Shown: piece by piece, positions 33,842-42,486 of the stretch
Layout: the number at the start of each line of letters is the position of its first letter
Position numbering within the stretch: position 1 is the first letter of the stretch
Origin: Gemmatimonadota bacterium
GTDB lineage: Bacteria; Gemmatimonadota; Gemmatimonadetes; Longimicrobiales; Gaopeijiaceae
DNA length: 64,000 nt
Direction: 5' to 3'
Assembly (NCBI GenBank): GCA_029262115.1
Contig: JAJCZZ010000005.1
Span: forward strand, 44,270 to 108,269
Made by a program: the position numbers and the translations under genes
The notes under the pieces: generated by a model
What the model was told of the DNA's origin: nothing
Database searches by the model: none
Seen by the model: only the letters and a program-made list of their open reading frames with translations

Positions 33842-36340
33842 CTACTCCTCCCGTAGGGCGTGGACCGGGTCGAGCCGCGACGCCCGCCGGGCAGGGACCC
33901 ACGATGCAACCGTGGCCACGCCGATCAGGAGGACGCACACGCCCCCGATGGTGACCGGGTCCGTGGGGCTCACCCCGACAAGGAAGCTCCCGATGACCTG
34001 AGTCACAGCCAGCGACGCGGCCAGGCCGAGCACGACGCCGGTAAGGGCCAGCGCCATGCCCTGGCCCAGCACGATCCGTCGGATATCACCTCCGGTGGCG
34101 CCGAACGCGACCCTGACACCGATCTCCCGCGTGCGCTGTCGCGTGGCGTAGGAGATGACTCCGTACAGACCCAGCGACGCCAAGATGAGAGCGATGGCGG
34201 CGAACACCCCGGTCAGGGTCAACATGAAGCGGGTCTCCGCCATGGCGCTGTCGACGTACGACTGGAGGGTGGCCACATCGGACACGGGCACGTCGGGGTC
34301 CATGGCTCCGATCTCCTCGCGGACCCGCGCCATGAGCGTGGCCGGCGCGGCCGTGGTCCGGAGCGTGAAGACCATGGGGAGAAACGAGTTGAGAAGGTAT
34401 GGGACATAGATGGTCTCCCGCCCTTCGGCGGCCAGCGACGTGGCGCGCACGTTGCCCACCACGCCGACGACCTGCACCGACCTCTGCTCCAGTGAGAAGG
34501 TCTCTTCGCTGAAGAAGTCCATGACCATTTCCCTGCCGACAGGGTCCTCATCGCCGAACAGACGTTCCGCCAGCTTTTGGTCGATGACCGCCACCGGGGC
34601 AGCCTCCGGTAGATTGTCGGAACGAAGGAACGTTCGGCCCGAGACTCGTTCGATGCCCATGGCGTCGAAGTACCCCGGCAAGACCGCACGATAGTCCGCA
34701 CGGTTGGCCCGATAGACGTCCTCGGGGTCGCCGACCCGACCGTACGACCCCACCGAGTACGCCTCGCCGCCGGCCAGCGGGAGCGGCGTGACACCGCCCA
34801 CCCGCTCGACGCCCGGGAGGGCCCCCAAGCGGTCTCCCAGGTCGGTCACGAACTGCGCCCGCGACGCCGACGAGAAGTACTTGATGAACTGGAGCGGCGC
34901 GGAGAAGGTGATGACGTTCTCGGCATCGAACCCCGGCTGGACACGGCGGATCTCGGCGAAGCTGCGGAGCATCAGGCCGGCGCCCACCAGCAGCACGAGG
35001 GAAAGGCCCACCTCCGTCACGGCCAGCCCCGTGCGCAACTTGTTGCCGCGCACCCCTCCAGACGTGCTGCCCCGATCCTTGAGCGCGTCGGCCAGGTTGC
35101 CTCGCACGGCACGCAGCGCAGGCGCCAGCCCGAACGCGACCGCGGCCAGAAGAGTTACGCCGGCGGTGAACGCAAGGACCGATCCGTCTATGGCCACCTC
35201 CTGGAGGCGTGGCAGGTTGCCGGGCCCCAGGCCCACGATCAGCCGTACGCCGTACCACGCCAGCCCGACGCCCAATAGGGCACCGGCCGTTGCGAGCACC
35301 AGACTCTCCGTCAGCATCTGGCGAACGATCCGGCCGTATCCGCCACCCAGCGCAGAGCGGACCGCGATCTCGCGCCCCCTCCCGGAGGCCCGGATGATGA
35401 GCAGGTTGGCGATGTTGGCGCAGGCGATGAGCAGGACGAATCCCACAGCACCGAAGAGGGCCATCAGCGCCGGTCGCGAATGCCGAACCACGTCGCGGTG
35501 CATTCCCTGGACGCTGATCTGGAGGTTCTGGTTAGCGTGGAACTGGTGGACCTCGCGGAGCCGCGCAGCCACTCCGTTCATCTCCTGCTGGGCCTGTTCC
35601 AGCGACACGCCGTCGGCCATACGCGCCACCACCGTCAACCATGCCGCGTCCCTCGCGAAGTCGGTAATGTTGGTGGGCAGGACGCCCCAGGCGTCGATGT
35701 TGGTCGGCATGCCCGCGTCGGCGGGGAGGTAGATACGGAAGTCACGGGGCAAGACCCCCACCACTTCCGAGCCCCACCCGTCCATTTGGATGGTCCGGCC
35801 GAGCACGGTGGGATCGCCGCCGAAACGCCGCTGCCAGAGCCCGTGGCTCAAGACCACCTTACCGGGGGGAAGGTCCGGGTTGGGGCTACCGAACATCTCC
35901 GGGTCCACCGGAAAGGCGTCATCCTCTTCGAAGGTGCGCCCGATAACGGGCGCGGTTCCCACGACGTCGAAGAGGTTCCAGGTGGAATAGGCCACGACGA
36001 TCTGTTCGGCCGGACCGTCCCCCGTGACCGTACCGGCCATGGCCATGGCGCCGGCGAACCCGTCGAAGCTCCGGGTGTCCTTCTGATAGTCTCCGAGGTC
36101 GGGGCCCGACACCATCGAGCGCTCCACGTCGGTGGCCGGAAGGCGTGTCCAGATGAGCGCCAACTCCTCGCTGTCGGGATACGGAAGCGGCCGGAACAGC
36201 ACCGCGTTGGCCACGCTGAAGATGGCCACGTTGCTTCCGATGCCCAGCGCCAGCGTCAGGATGACGACGGCCGCAAAGAGGGGCTGCTGGCCGAACGACC
36301 GCAGGGCGTACTTGAGGTCTCTCAGGAAGTCGGCGCCCAT
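33842..36340 (-). CDS. ADOP-type ABC permease (MacB core and FtsX domains)
   Basis: An 832-residue membrane protein of the ADOP family. It opens MGADFLRDLKYALR, then has a first transmembrane helix with LALGIGSNVAIFSV, a large MacB-like periplasmic core, one FtsX block of helices around residues 285-420 (NIANLLIIRASGRGREIAVRSALG), a second periplasmic core and a terminal FtsX block (RTREIGVRVAFGATGGDIRR). The duplicated FtsX makes one polypeptide equal to a permease dimer. The start at 36340 has GAGGA upstream. Unlike the two other copies in this window, no PadR gene precedes it. Substrate unknown; the family is thought to export lipids, peptides or drugs. Confidence 0.92.
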   Translation of the reverse strand: MGADFLRDLKYALRSFGQQPLFAAVVILTLALGIGSNVAIFSVANAVLFRPLPYPDSEELALIWTRLPATDVERSMVSGPDLGDYQKDTRSFDGFAGAMAMAGTVTGDGPAEQIVVAYSTWNLFDVVGTAPVIGRTFEEDDAFPVDPEMFGSPNPDLPPGKVVLSHGLWQRRFGGDPTVLGRTIQMDGWGSEVVGVLPRDFRIYLPADAGMPTNIDAWGVLPTNITDFARDAAWLTVVARMADGVSLEQAQQEMNGVAARLREVHQFHANQNLQISVQGMHRDVVRHSRPALMALFGAVGFVLLIACANIANLLIIRASGRGREIAVRSALGGGYGRIVRQMLTESLVLATAGALLGVGLAWYGVRLIVGLGPGNLPRLQEVAIDGSVLAFTAGVTLLAAVAFGLAPALRAVRGNLADALKDRGSTSGGVRGNKLRTGLAVTEVGLSLVLLVGAGLMLRSFAEIRRVQPGFDAENVITFSAPLQFIKYFSSASRAQFVTDLGDRLGALPGVERVGGVTPLPLAGGEAYSVGSYGRVGDPEDVYRANRADYRAVLPGYFDAMGIERVSGRTFLRSDNLPEAAPVAVIDQKLAERLFGDEDPVGREMVMDFFSEETFSLEQRSVQVVGVVGNVRATSLAAEGRETIYVPYLLNSFLPMVFTLRTTAAPATLMARVREEIGAMDPDVPVSDVATLQSYVDSAMAETRFMLTLTGVFAAIALILASLGLYGVISYATRQRTREIGVRVAFGATGGDIRRIVLGQGMALALTGVVLGLAASLAVTQVIGSFLVGVSPTDPVTIGGVCVLLIGVATVASWVPARRASRLDPVHALREE

Positions 36341-36506
36341 GGTGTGTCCTCGGGTCGGGCGGTGGAAAACGGCACCGCGGTCCGAGTGCCGCCGAAGGCG
36401 AACATGTGTCGAGGCCAAGGTCGCATGCAACACGGACCGGACATCGCCCCTCGGCTCCCACGCCCCGGCCTCCACGTGCGGAGGCCCTCAAGCGGACTCC
36501 GGAATG

Positions 36507-38789
36507 CTACCCTGCGACGTCGAAAACGAACTTCATGCCGGCCTCGAGATGCTCCGCGATGTGGCAGTGGACCATCCAGCGGCCGGGGTTCGAAAGCTCC
36601 AGCAGGATGTCCGTCACCGAGCCCGCGGGCAACAGGACGGTGTCCTTCCAGACGAGGTTTTCGGTCGGCACGCCGTCCTGTTCGAGCACGAGAAAGCGCT
36701 GACCGTGGATGTGCAGCGGGTGCTGCATCGCGTGAAAGCTCGTTCGGTCGTTGTGAACGCGGATCTTCACGACGTCTCCCACACGAAAGCGCCAGGCGAT
36801 GTCCATGTCGGCGCGGCCCGTGGCGGGTTCACGGATGGTCCAGCGGAGCTGATCGGCGGACGTCACCCAGTTCATCACGGGCATCGTGCCGGTCCATTCG
36901 ACCGGGTTGAAGAACACCCAGTCGTATGCCATGGACTGACGGGTCACGTCGGGCAGGTCGCCGGGCTGGATGGCCATCACGATCTCGTGATCGACTGCGC
37001 GATCGAAGTCGGCCCGGTAGCGGTCGATGTCCGCCACCACGTCTTCGTGGACCCGCAACTCGGCAAACGCGTCAGCCAGATCGGTGGCAACCGCTCGGGG
37101 CGACACCTCTACGACTCCCAACACCGTGCGCTCGGCCAGAAATACGCCCTGGCGGTGGTTGATGCCCATCACGCGGTTGCTGAGCGTGTACCGGCCCGCG
37201 CCAGGGAAGCGCACGTCCACCACGTACCGCTCCGCCGGGGCGATCACGACGCTCTCGACCCGCTCCTCGCGCTCGAATCGACCGACATCGGAGGCCACGA
37301 CCTTGATCGGAAGCGGCGGAGCCGCAGGTACACCCACGCCGCCCTCGGCGACCGCCGTGAAGGAGAGGTTCCACGTCCGAGTGTTCGAGGCGTTCGTGAA
37401 GAAGAAGCGCACGACCTCGCCGCGGTCGACTGCGAGCGTGTAGTCGGGCTCTCCGTTCACGAGCGTCTGGTTGCCGAAGCGCCCCATCAGGGCGTAGTTG
37501 GCGGCCTCCCGCCCGAACGGCACGACCCCGTGCTCGTCCAGCAGGATGTCGTCCAACATGAGGACTTCTTCCCGGTGCGCCGGCCCGTACGCGTCGGACG
37601 CCAACGGCTGAACCAGCATATTGCCCGCAAGACCCAGCTCCTGCTGTACATCCTCGCGGTGGTGGGGGTGATACCAGTAGAGCCCCGCGTCCGGGAAGCG
37701 GATTGTGTACCGGAAGGACTCGCCCGGAAGGACCGCGTCCTGGGTCACTCCCGGAACGCCATCGAACCGATTGTCGAGCCGGACCCCGTGCCAGTGCACT
37801 GCCGTCGGGAACGGCGTGTCGTTGGTGAAGTTCACGAAGATCGTCGTGTTTTCGGCAACTTCAATGAGGGGCCCGGGGTGCTGCTCGTTGAACGCCAGCA
37901 TCGCCATGGTGCGGCCCGCCACCGTCCTGCGGACGAAGCCGGCCGTCAGATCCAACGTCCCACCGTCCGGTAGCCGAACCACCTCACGCGCTCGGGCCTC
38001 GGGCAGCTCCCGCGCGCCGGGGACCTCGAGCGCGAGCGGAAGCACGTCCGGTCGAAGCGCCATGATGCCCGGGAGCATGGGAACGCCGGCGTACCCCGGC
38101 GGAGTCGCCCAACCGTCGCCCTGAGTGTGCGTCTCGTGAGACGGGTTGGGGGTCGAGTCCGCCATCTCCATACCCATGCCCATTCCGGATTCGGCGCCCG
38201 GTGCCGTGGCCAGCAGATCGTGGGCCTCCATCCGGCTCGAGGGCGAGCGGCCGCGCAGAACCATCGGGCCCGCACGCTCGGTCACGTCGGCCGAGGCCTC
38301 GGCGGATATGATGATCAGGTACTTCGCGAAGTCGACACGCCCCAGGCGGGTGGTGCCTTCTCTCACTTCCGCCAGTCTGATGACGGGGTCGAGGACGAGA
38401 GGCGTCGCCCAGGCTACGTAGGTGGTGTACGGTCCGAGCGTCGAAGGGTCCGGCAGCCCCTCGACTCGCGCCGTGAGATCGTGGATATGGTACCCGTCCA
38501 CATTGACGCTCACCGCGAAGGGCGAGGGCGGACGGGCGATGTCGATGACGCCGCGCGCGCTGGCCGCTCGGACCGTCGGAAAGAGTTCGATGCACCGGAG
38601 GTCCCACGGCGGGGCGGGAACGGCGTTCGGGTCGGGCACCGGGCTCGTGAGCACCGGCACCGGGAGCGGGCACACCGTCTGCGCTGAGAGCCCGACCGGA
38701 GCCCATGCGCCCCAAGGACCCAGGAGCACGAGCAGCAAGAGCCGAAGGGGGGCGTCCACGAGAGCGTCGGCGCGTCGAACCAGATTCAT
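36507..38789 (-). CDS. Multicopper oxidase with an N-terminal extension
   Basis: A 760-residue exported protein. All four copper motifs are visible: HWHG (T2/T3) near residue 335, YHPHH near 378, HPLHIHGQ near 705 and HCHIAEHLEAGM near 740, the last with the type 1 Cys and an axial Met. Between them is the usual three-cupredoxin pattern. The first ~260 residues are extra: a signal peptide, a beta-rich part resembling anti-sigma/DUF-type domains (about 60-190) and a Met-rich stretch (GMGMGMEM). The Met-rich stretch may bind copper as in CueO/CopA. Likely roles are copper tolerance or oxidation of metals or phenols in the periplasm. The start ATG at 38789 has a poor ribosome site. Confidence 0.9.
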   Translation of the reverse strand: MNLVRRADALVDAPLRLLLLVLLGPWGAWAPVGLSAQTVCPLPVPVLTSPVPDPNAVPAPPWDLRCIELFPTVRAASARGVIDIARPPSPFAVSVNVDGYHIHDLTARVEGLPDPSTLGPYTTYVAWATPLVLDPVIRLAEVREGTTRLGRVDFAKYLIIISAEASADVTERAGPMVLRGRSPSSRMEAHDLLATAPGAESGMGMGMEMADSTPNPSHETHTQGDGWATPPGYAGVPMLPGIMALRPDVLPLALEVPGARELPEARAREVVRLPDGGTLDLTAGFVRRTVAGRTMAMLAFNEQHPGPLIEVAENTTIFVNFTNDTPFPTAVHWHGVRLDNRFDGVPGVTQDAVLPGESFRYTIRFPDAGLYWYHPHHREDVQQELGLAGNMLVQPLASDAYGPAHREEVLMLDDILLDEHGVVPFGREAANYALMGRFGNQTLVNGEPDYTLAVDRGEVVRFFFTNASNTRTWNLSFTAVAEGGVGVPAAPPLPIKVVASDVGRFEREERVESVVIAPAERYVVDVRFPGAGRYTLSNRVMGINHRQGVFLAERTVLGVVEVSPRAVATDLADAFAELRVHEDVVADIDRYRADFDRAVDHEIVMAIQPGDLPDVTRQSMAYDWVFFNPVEWTGTMPVMNWVTSADQLRWTIREPATGRADMDIAWRFRVGDVVKIRVHNDRTSFHAMQHPLHIHGQRFLVLEQDGVPTENLVWKDTVLLPAGSVTDILLELSNPGRWMVHCHIAEHLEAGMKFVFDVAG

Positions 38790-39253
38790 CGGGCAATTGT
38801 ACCGCGCGCCGGCATCCTCAGCGACCCCTCCGGCGCCAAGTTGACACGAACTTCGTGTACCTGCGCGACTCCCGCGATCCCACCAAGCAGACCGCCGCGG
38901 CGGAATGGATGGGCCACCTCTGGTCGACTCGCACCGGCCGCGTCAGCGATCAGGTGCTTCACGAGTACTACGTGACGGTGACCGGGAAGTTGAGACCTGG
39001 CCTGTCCATCGCGGAAGCCCGCGAAGACGTCCTGGCGCTTCGGGCGTGGCAGCCTGGCCCGTCACGGTCGCTGATCGAGGCATCGTGGGATGAACAGGAT
39101 CGCTGGGGCTTCTCCTTCCGGGACAGTATGATCGTGGCCGCGGCCCGTGCGATCAGATGTCCCGCGCTCTTGACCGAGGACCTCACCGATGGTCAGGACC
39201 TCGACGGAATCGAAGTGGTGAGCCCCTTCACGCGGCTCCCCGCCGATATCTGA
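38705..39253 (+). CDS. PIN-domain (VapC-like) protein with no proper N-terminus
   Basis: From the codon at 38840 the frame matches a PIN ribonuclease: VDTNFVYLRDSRDP, DQVLHEYYVTVTGKL, SFRDSMIVAAARAI, LLTEDLTDGQ. The four acidic active-site residues are present. However, no start codon sits just before VDTN. The only in-frame ATG is at 38705, inside the 5' end of the opposite-strand multicopper oxidase, and its first 45 residues look like noncoding translation. No antitoxin gene is adjacent. It is best read as a toxin that lost its antitoxin and native start, possibly inactive. Confidence 0.55.
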   Translation: MRPKDPGARAARAEGGRPRERRRVEPDSSGNCTARRHPQRPLRRQVDTNFVYLRDSRDPTKQTAAAEWMGHLWSTRTGRVSDQVLHEYYVTVTGKLRPGLSIAEAREDVLALRAWQPGPSRSLIEASWDEQDRWGFSFRDSMIVAAARAIRCPALLTEDLTDGQDLDGIEVVSPFTRLPADI

Positions 39254-39297
39254 CGGCTGCGAAACCTTTCCGTCTCCTCCCACGTCTATTACTTCGT

Positions 39298-39312
39298 GTT
39301 TGTACAACAAAC
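39298..39312. promoter_or_regulatory. Inverted-repeat candidate operator for PadR
   Basis: GTTTGT-ACA-ACAAAC is a perfect 6-bp inverted repeat with a 3-base spacer, containing TTGTACAA. It lies 22 bp before the PadR start in a small AT-richer patch. PadR proteins bind short palindromes in their own promoters, so autoregulation is likely. Confidence 0.5.
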
Positions 39313-39333
39313 TGCTCGACTCGGAGATGACGG

Positions 39334-39669
39334 ATGGGAAAGGGTGACTTCCTCGGCGAATTCGAACAGGTCGTTCTGCTGGCCGTCGCGCACTTGAAAG
39401 GCGACGGGTACGGCATGACCGTCCGCAAAGAGATCGCGCGGCGCACCGGGCGGGAGGTCACGATCGGCTCCGTCTACGCAACCCTGTCCCGGCTCGAGGA
39501 GAAGGGGCTGGCGTCGTCGCGCGAGGGCGAGCCAACACCGACCCGCGGCGGACGGGCCCGAAAGCACTTCCAGATCGAGCCGGCCGGGGCGCGGGCGCTC
39601 CAGGCGAGCCGGGGCATGCTCGACGCCATGTGGGACGGTGCGCCGGTTGAGGCACCCGAGCGCTCATGA
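39334..39669 (+). CDS. PadR-family transcriptional regulator
   Basis: A 111-residue winged-helix regulator: EFEQVVLLAVAHLKGDGYGMTVRKEI (first helices), TIGSVYATLSRLEEKGL (recognition helix and wing), YFQI-like FQIEPAGARAL, then a short C-terminal helix. It should repress its own operon. Its stop overlaps the ATG of the ADOP permease gene (ATGA), the standard arrangement of PadR-ADOP modules, in which the regulator senses a compound and releases expression of the permease. Confidence 0.93.
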   Translation: MGKGDFLGEFEQVVLLAVAHLKGDGYGMTVRKEIARRTGREVTIGSVYATLSRLEEKGLASSREGEPTPTRGGRARKHFQIEPAGARALQASRGMLDAMWDGAPVEAPERS

Positions 39670-42341
39670 ATCCCCCCCAGCCGCCGACCCTCCCGCGGCT
39701 CATTCTCCGGCTCCTGGGGGATCCGGACACTCGCGATGCACAGCTCGGCGACCTTCACGAAGAGTACGCCGAACGATACGCCTATGACCCCCGTGCCGCC
39801 CGACGCTGGTACACCCGGCAGGCCCTCGGGTCGATCGCACCCAACCTTGGACGACGAGCCTCCCGGGCCGACCGGGCGCTTCGCTCTCACGCAGCTGGAG
39901 ACGGAACGATGACGACAATATGGCGGGATCTGAAGTACGCGCTCCGCGGCGCGCGGAAGCATCCGGCGTTCACCGCGGTGGTGGTCCTTACGCTGGCTCT
40001 CGGCATCGGAGCCAACACGGTCATCTTCAGCGCGGTCCACGGCCTGGTGCTCTCGCCGTTCCCCTTCCCGGAGCCGGACCGGATCGTGGGCATCGGCTCG
40101 GCGCACCCCCGCCTGGGCGGCGACCTCAACTTCTTCGAGAACCTCTCGCCCCTCGAATTCGTCGATATCCGCGATCAGACGCGGACGCTCGAAGACGTCA
40201 TCTCCTGGGACATGGGCAACCGGCAGATCACCGGGCCGGAGGGCATTCCCGACAACGTGCGTACGGGCTTCTTCTGGGGCGACCCCCTGCGTACGCTGGG
40301 CATGGAGGCACACATCGGGCGGAGCTTCGGACCCGATGAGCTGGCCGACCGTGACGCGGTCATGCTGCTGTCGTACGAATTCTGGAGGGACCGGTACGGC
40401 GCCGACTCGACGTTGGTCGGGCGCGCCCTCATCATGGACGAGCATCCGCATACGGTGGTCGGCGTCCTCCCACCCGGGATCGATATCTACGGTATGGAGC
40501 TGTGGACGCTCATGTCGGCCCCTCCGGAGCGCTTCGACCGGAACCGGCGACAGTTCCAGGTGATGGGCCGGATCCGTGACGGTGTGACGCTTCGAGAGGT
40601 GAACACCGAGCTCGCGGGCCTCGCCGGGCGGACCGCGCAGGAGTACACGTCCGAGTTCGAGGAGTACGAAGGGTGGGTACTGCAGGCTCAGACGTGGAAC
40701 GACGTGAGCACGCAGTCCTTCCGGGGGGGCGTCTTCATCGTGATGGGCGCGGTCGGATTCGTGCTGCTGCTCGTGTGTGCCAACACGGCGAATCTGCTTC
40801 TGGCGCGGGCCCAGGGACGCCGCCGGGAGATGGCGGTGCGCACCGCCATGGGGGCCGGTCGTGGCCGGCTCCTGTCGCAGCTCCTCACGGAGAGCGTGAC
40901 CCTCGCGCTTCTCGGCGGAATCCTGGGGATGGCGCTCGCGTGGATCGGCGTGGAAGCCGTCGACGGGCTGCTGGCCCGCTCCGGCCTTCCGGTGGCAGGG
41001 AGGGTAAGCGTGAACGGTCCCGTCCTCGCGTTCACGGCCGCGGTGGCGGTCGGCGCGGGTATCATCTTCGGGCTCGTGCCCGCGTTTCAGACGTCCCGAA
41101 CCGAGATCTCGGAAACGCTGCAGTCCGAGGGGAAAGCCACCACGTCCGGCGCCAGCCGACAGCGGCTTCAGCGCGGGTTGGTCGGGCTTGAAGTTGCGCT
41201 GGCCTTCGTCCTTCTCGTCGGGGGCGGCCTCCTGTTGAACAGCTTCGTCCGCATGAACGCCGTGGAGCCGGGCTTCCAGACCGAGAACGTGCTTACGATG
41301 CGGCTCACGCTGCCGCGCCAGGAGTACGAAGGGCAGGCCGTTCCCGCCTTCTTTCAGCGGCTGAACGAGCGGCTCGAGGCGGTCCCCGGAGTCCGCTCGG
41401 TCGCGGCCGGCACGCAGTTCCCTCCCATGGCCTTCTCGTACCGGCGGATCTGGCACGAGGGCGCCGACGACTCGGAGGGCGCGACCCTTCCGTTCTCCCA
41501 GACCACCATCGTATCCCCCGGGTACTTCGAGACGCTCGAAATACCGCTGCGGGTCGGCCGCACCTTTGCGGTCACCGACGAAGCCGGCTCACCGTTCGTC
41601 GCCGTCCTGAACGAAACGGCAGCGCGGCGCTTCTTTCCGGGGCAGGACCCGGTGGGGCGGCTCATCCAGTTGGGGAGCGCGGACCCCGAACAACCTTCGT
41701 TTCAGGTCGTCGGAGTCGTGGGGGATACTCGGAATCGCGGGCTCGATCAGGATCCGTTCCCCGAGGTCTTTGCGGTCCACAGTCAGATCGGGGGCATTCA
41801 GAACCAGCTCTTCGTGATGTTGCGTACGGAGGTCGAGCCGAGCAGTGTCTTACCTGCAGTCCGTGCGGCCGTGCAGGAGCTCGATTCGGACCAGCCGGTG
41901 TACGCGATCGCGACGGTCGAGGAGCGCTTCGCCGAAGCGGCCGGGACGCGGCGCATGACGACCCTGTTCCTCACGCTCTTCGGCGTATTCGCTCTCGCGC
42001 TGGCGGCGGTGGGGATCTACGCGGTGGTGTCGTACACGGTGAGTGAGCGCACTCAGGAGATCGGGCTGCGGGTCGCGCTCGGGGCCGACGGCGGCCGGGT
42101 ACGGCGTCTCGTGGTGCGACAGGCTCTCATGCCGGTCGTGATCGGCGCCGCCGTGGGTGTCGGGCTCTCGATTCCCCTGGGGATGGCCCTCGAGCAACTC
42201 CTGTTTGGTGTCTCGGCGACCGACCCTCTCACGCTCGCCTCGGTGGCAACCGTACTCGTGGGTGTCGCGGCGGCGGCGAGTTGGCTCCCCGCGTTCCGGG
42301 CCAGCCGACTCGATCCGGTGGAGGCCCTCCGCTCGGAGTGA
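39666..42341 (+). CDS. ADOP-type ABC permease, PadR-coupled
   Basis: An 891-residue permease. It has the ~80-residue N-terminal extension typical of PadR-linked members (LGDPDTRDAQLGDLHEEYAERY) before a second, internal start-like block MTTIWRDLKYALRGA. The rest is the usual arrangement: helix with LALGIGANTVIFSA, MacB core, FtsX block (NLLLARAQGRRREMAVRTAMG), second core, final FtsX (RTQEIGLRVALGADGGRVRR). The ATG overlaps the PadR stop. It is one of three ADOP permeases in the window. No ATPase gene is adjacent, which is normal for the family. Confidence 0.93.
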   Translation: MNPPQPPTLPRLILRLLGDPDTRDAQLGDLHEEYAERYAYDPRAARRWYTRQALGSIAPNLGRRASRADRALRSHAAGDGTMTTIWRDLKYALRGARKHPAFTAVVVLTLALGIGANTVIFSAVHGLVLSPFPFPEPDRIVGIGSAHPRLGGDLNFFENLSPLEFVDIRDQTRTLEDVISWDMGNRQITGPEGIPDNVRTGFFWGDPLRTLGMEAHIGRSFGPDELADRDAVMLLSYEFWRDRYGADSTLVGRALIMDEHPHTVVGVLPPGIDIYGMELWTLMSAPPERFDRNRRQFQVMGRIRDGVTLREVNTELAGLAGRTAQEYTSEFEEYEGWVLQAQTWNDVSTQSFRGGVFIVMGAVGFVLLLVCANTANLLLARAQGRRREMAVRTAMGAGRGRLLSQLLTESVTLALLGGILGMALAWIGVEAVDGLLARSGLPVAGRVSVNGPVLAFTAAVAVGAGIIFGLVPAFQTSRTEISETLQSEGKATTSGASRQRLQRGLVGLEVALAFVLLVGGGLLLNSFVRMNAVEPGFQTENVLTMRLTLPRQEYEGQAVPAFFQRLNERLEAVPGVRSVAAGTQFPPMAFSYRRIWHEGADDSEGATLPFSQTTIVSPGYFETLEIPLRVGRTFAVTDEAGSPFVAVLNETAARRFFPGQDPVGRLIQLGSADPEQPSFQVVGVVGDTRNRGLDQDPFPEVFAVHSQIGGIQNQLFVMLRTEVEPSSVLPAVRAAVQELDSDQPVYAIATVEERFAEAAGTRRMTTLFLTLFGVFALALAAVGIYAVVSYTVSERTQEIGLRVALGADGGRVRRLVVRQALMPVVIGAAVGVGLSIPLGMALEQLLFGVSATDPLTLASVATVLVGVAAAASWLPAFRASRLDPVEALRSE

Positions 42342-42486
42342 GCCGGGTCGGCGCCGGGGGGCGGAGTGACCACGCGCTGGGAACCGCGGCACGATCCTTT
42401 CAGCTTCGCATAGCGAGAGCCGTTTCCCGGCGGCCGCGCCCTCGAACCAGCGGAGGCTCGGCCGTTCACCGCCGACAGGAGCCGAC

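Noticed and set aside
38833..38860. Possible hairpin and promoter between the multicopper oxidase and the PIN relic
   Set aside because: The GCGCCGG/CCGGCGC arms are 17 bases apart and lie in noncoding drift; no gene end matches them.
39474..41456. A 660-codon minus-strand frame opposite the PadR-ADOP pair
   Set aside because: It covers two clear genes and shows no recognisable domain.
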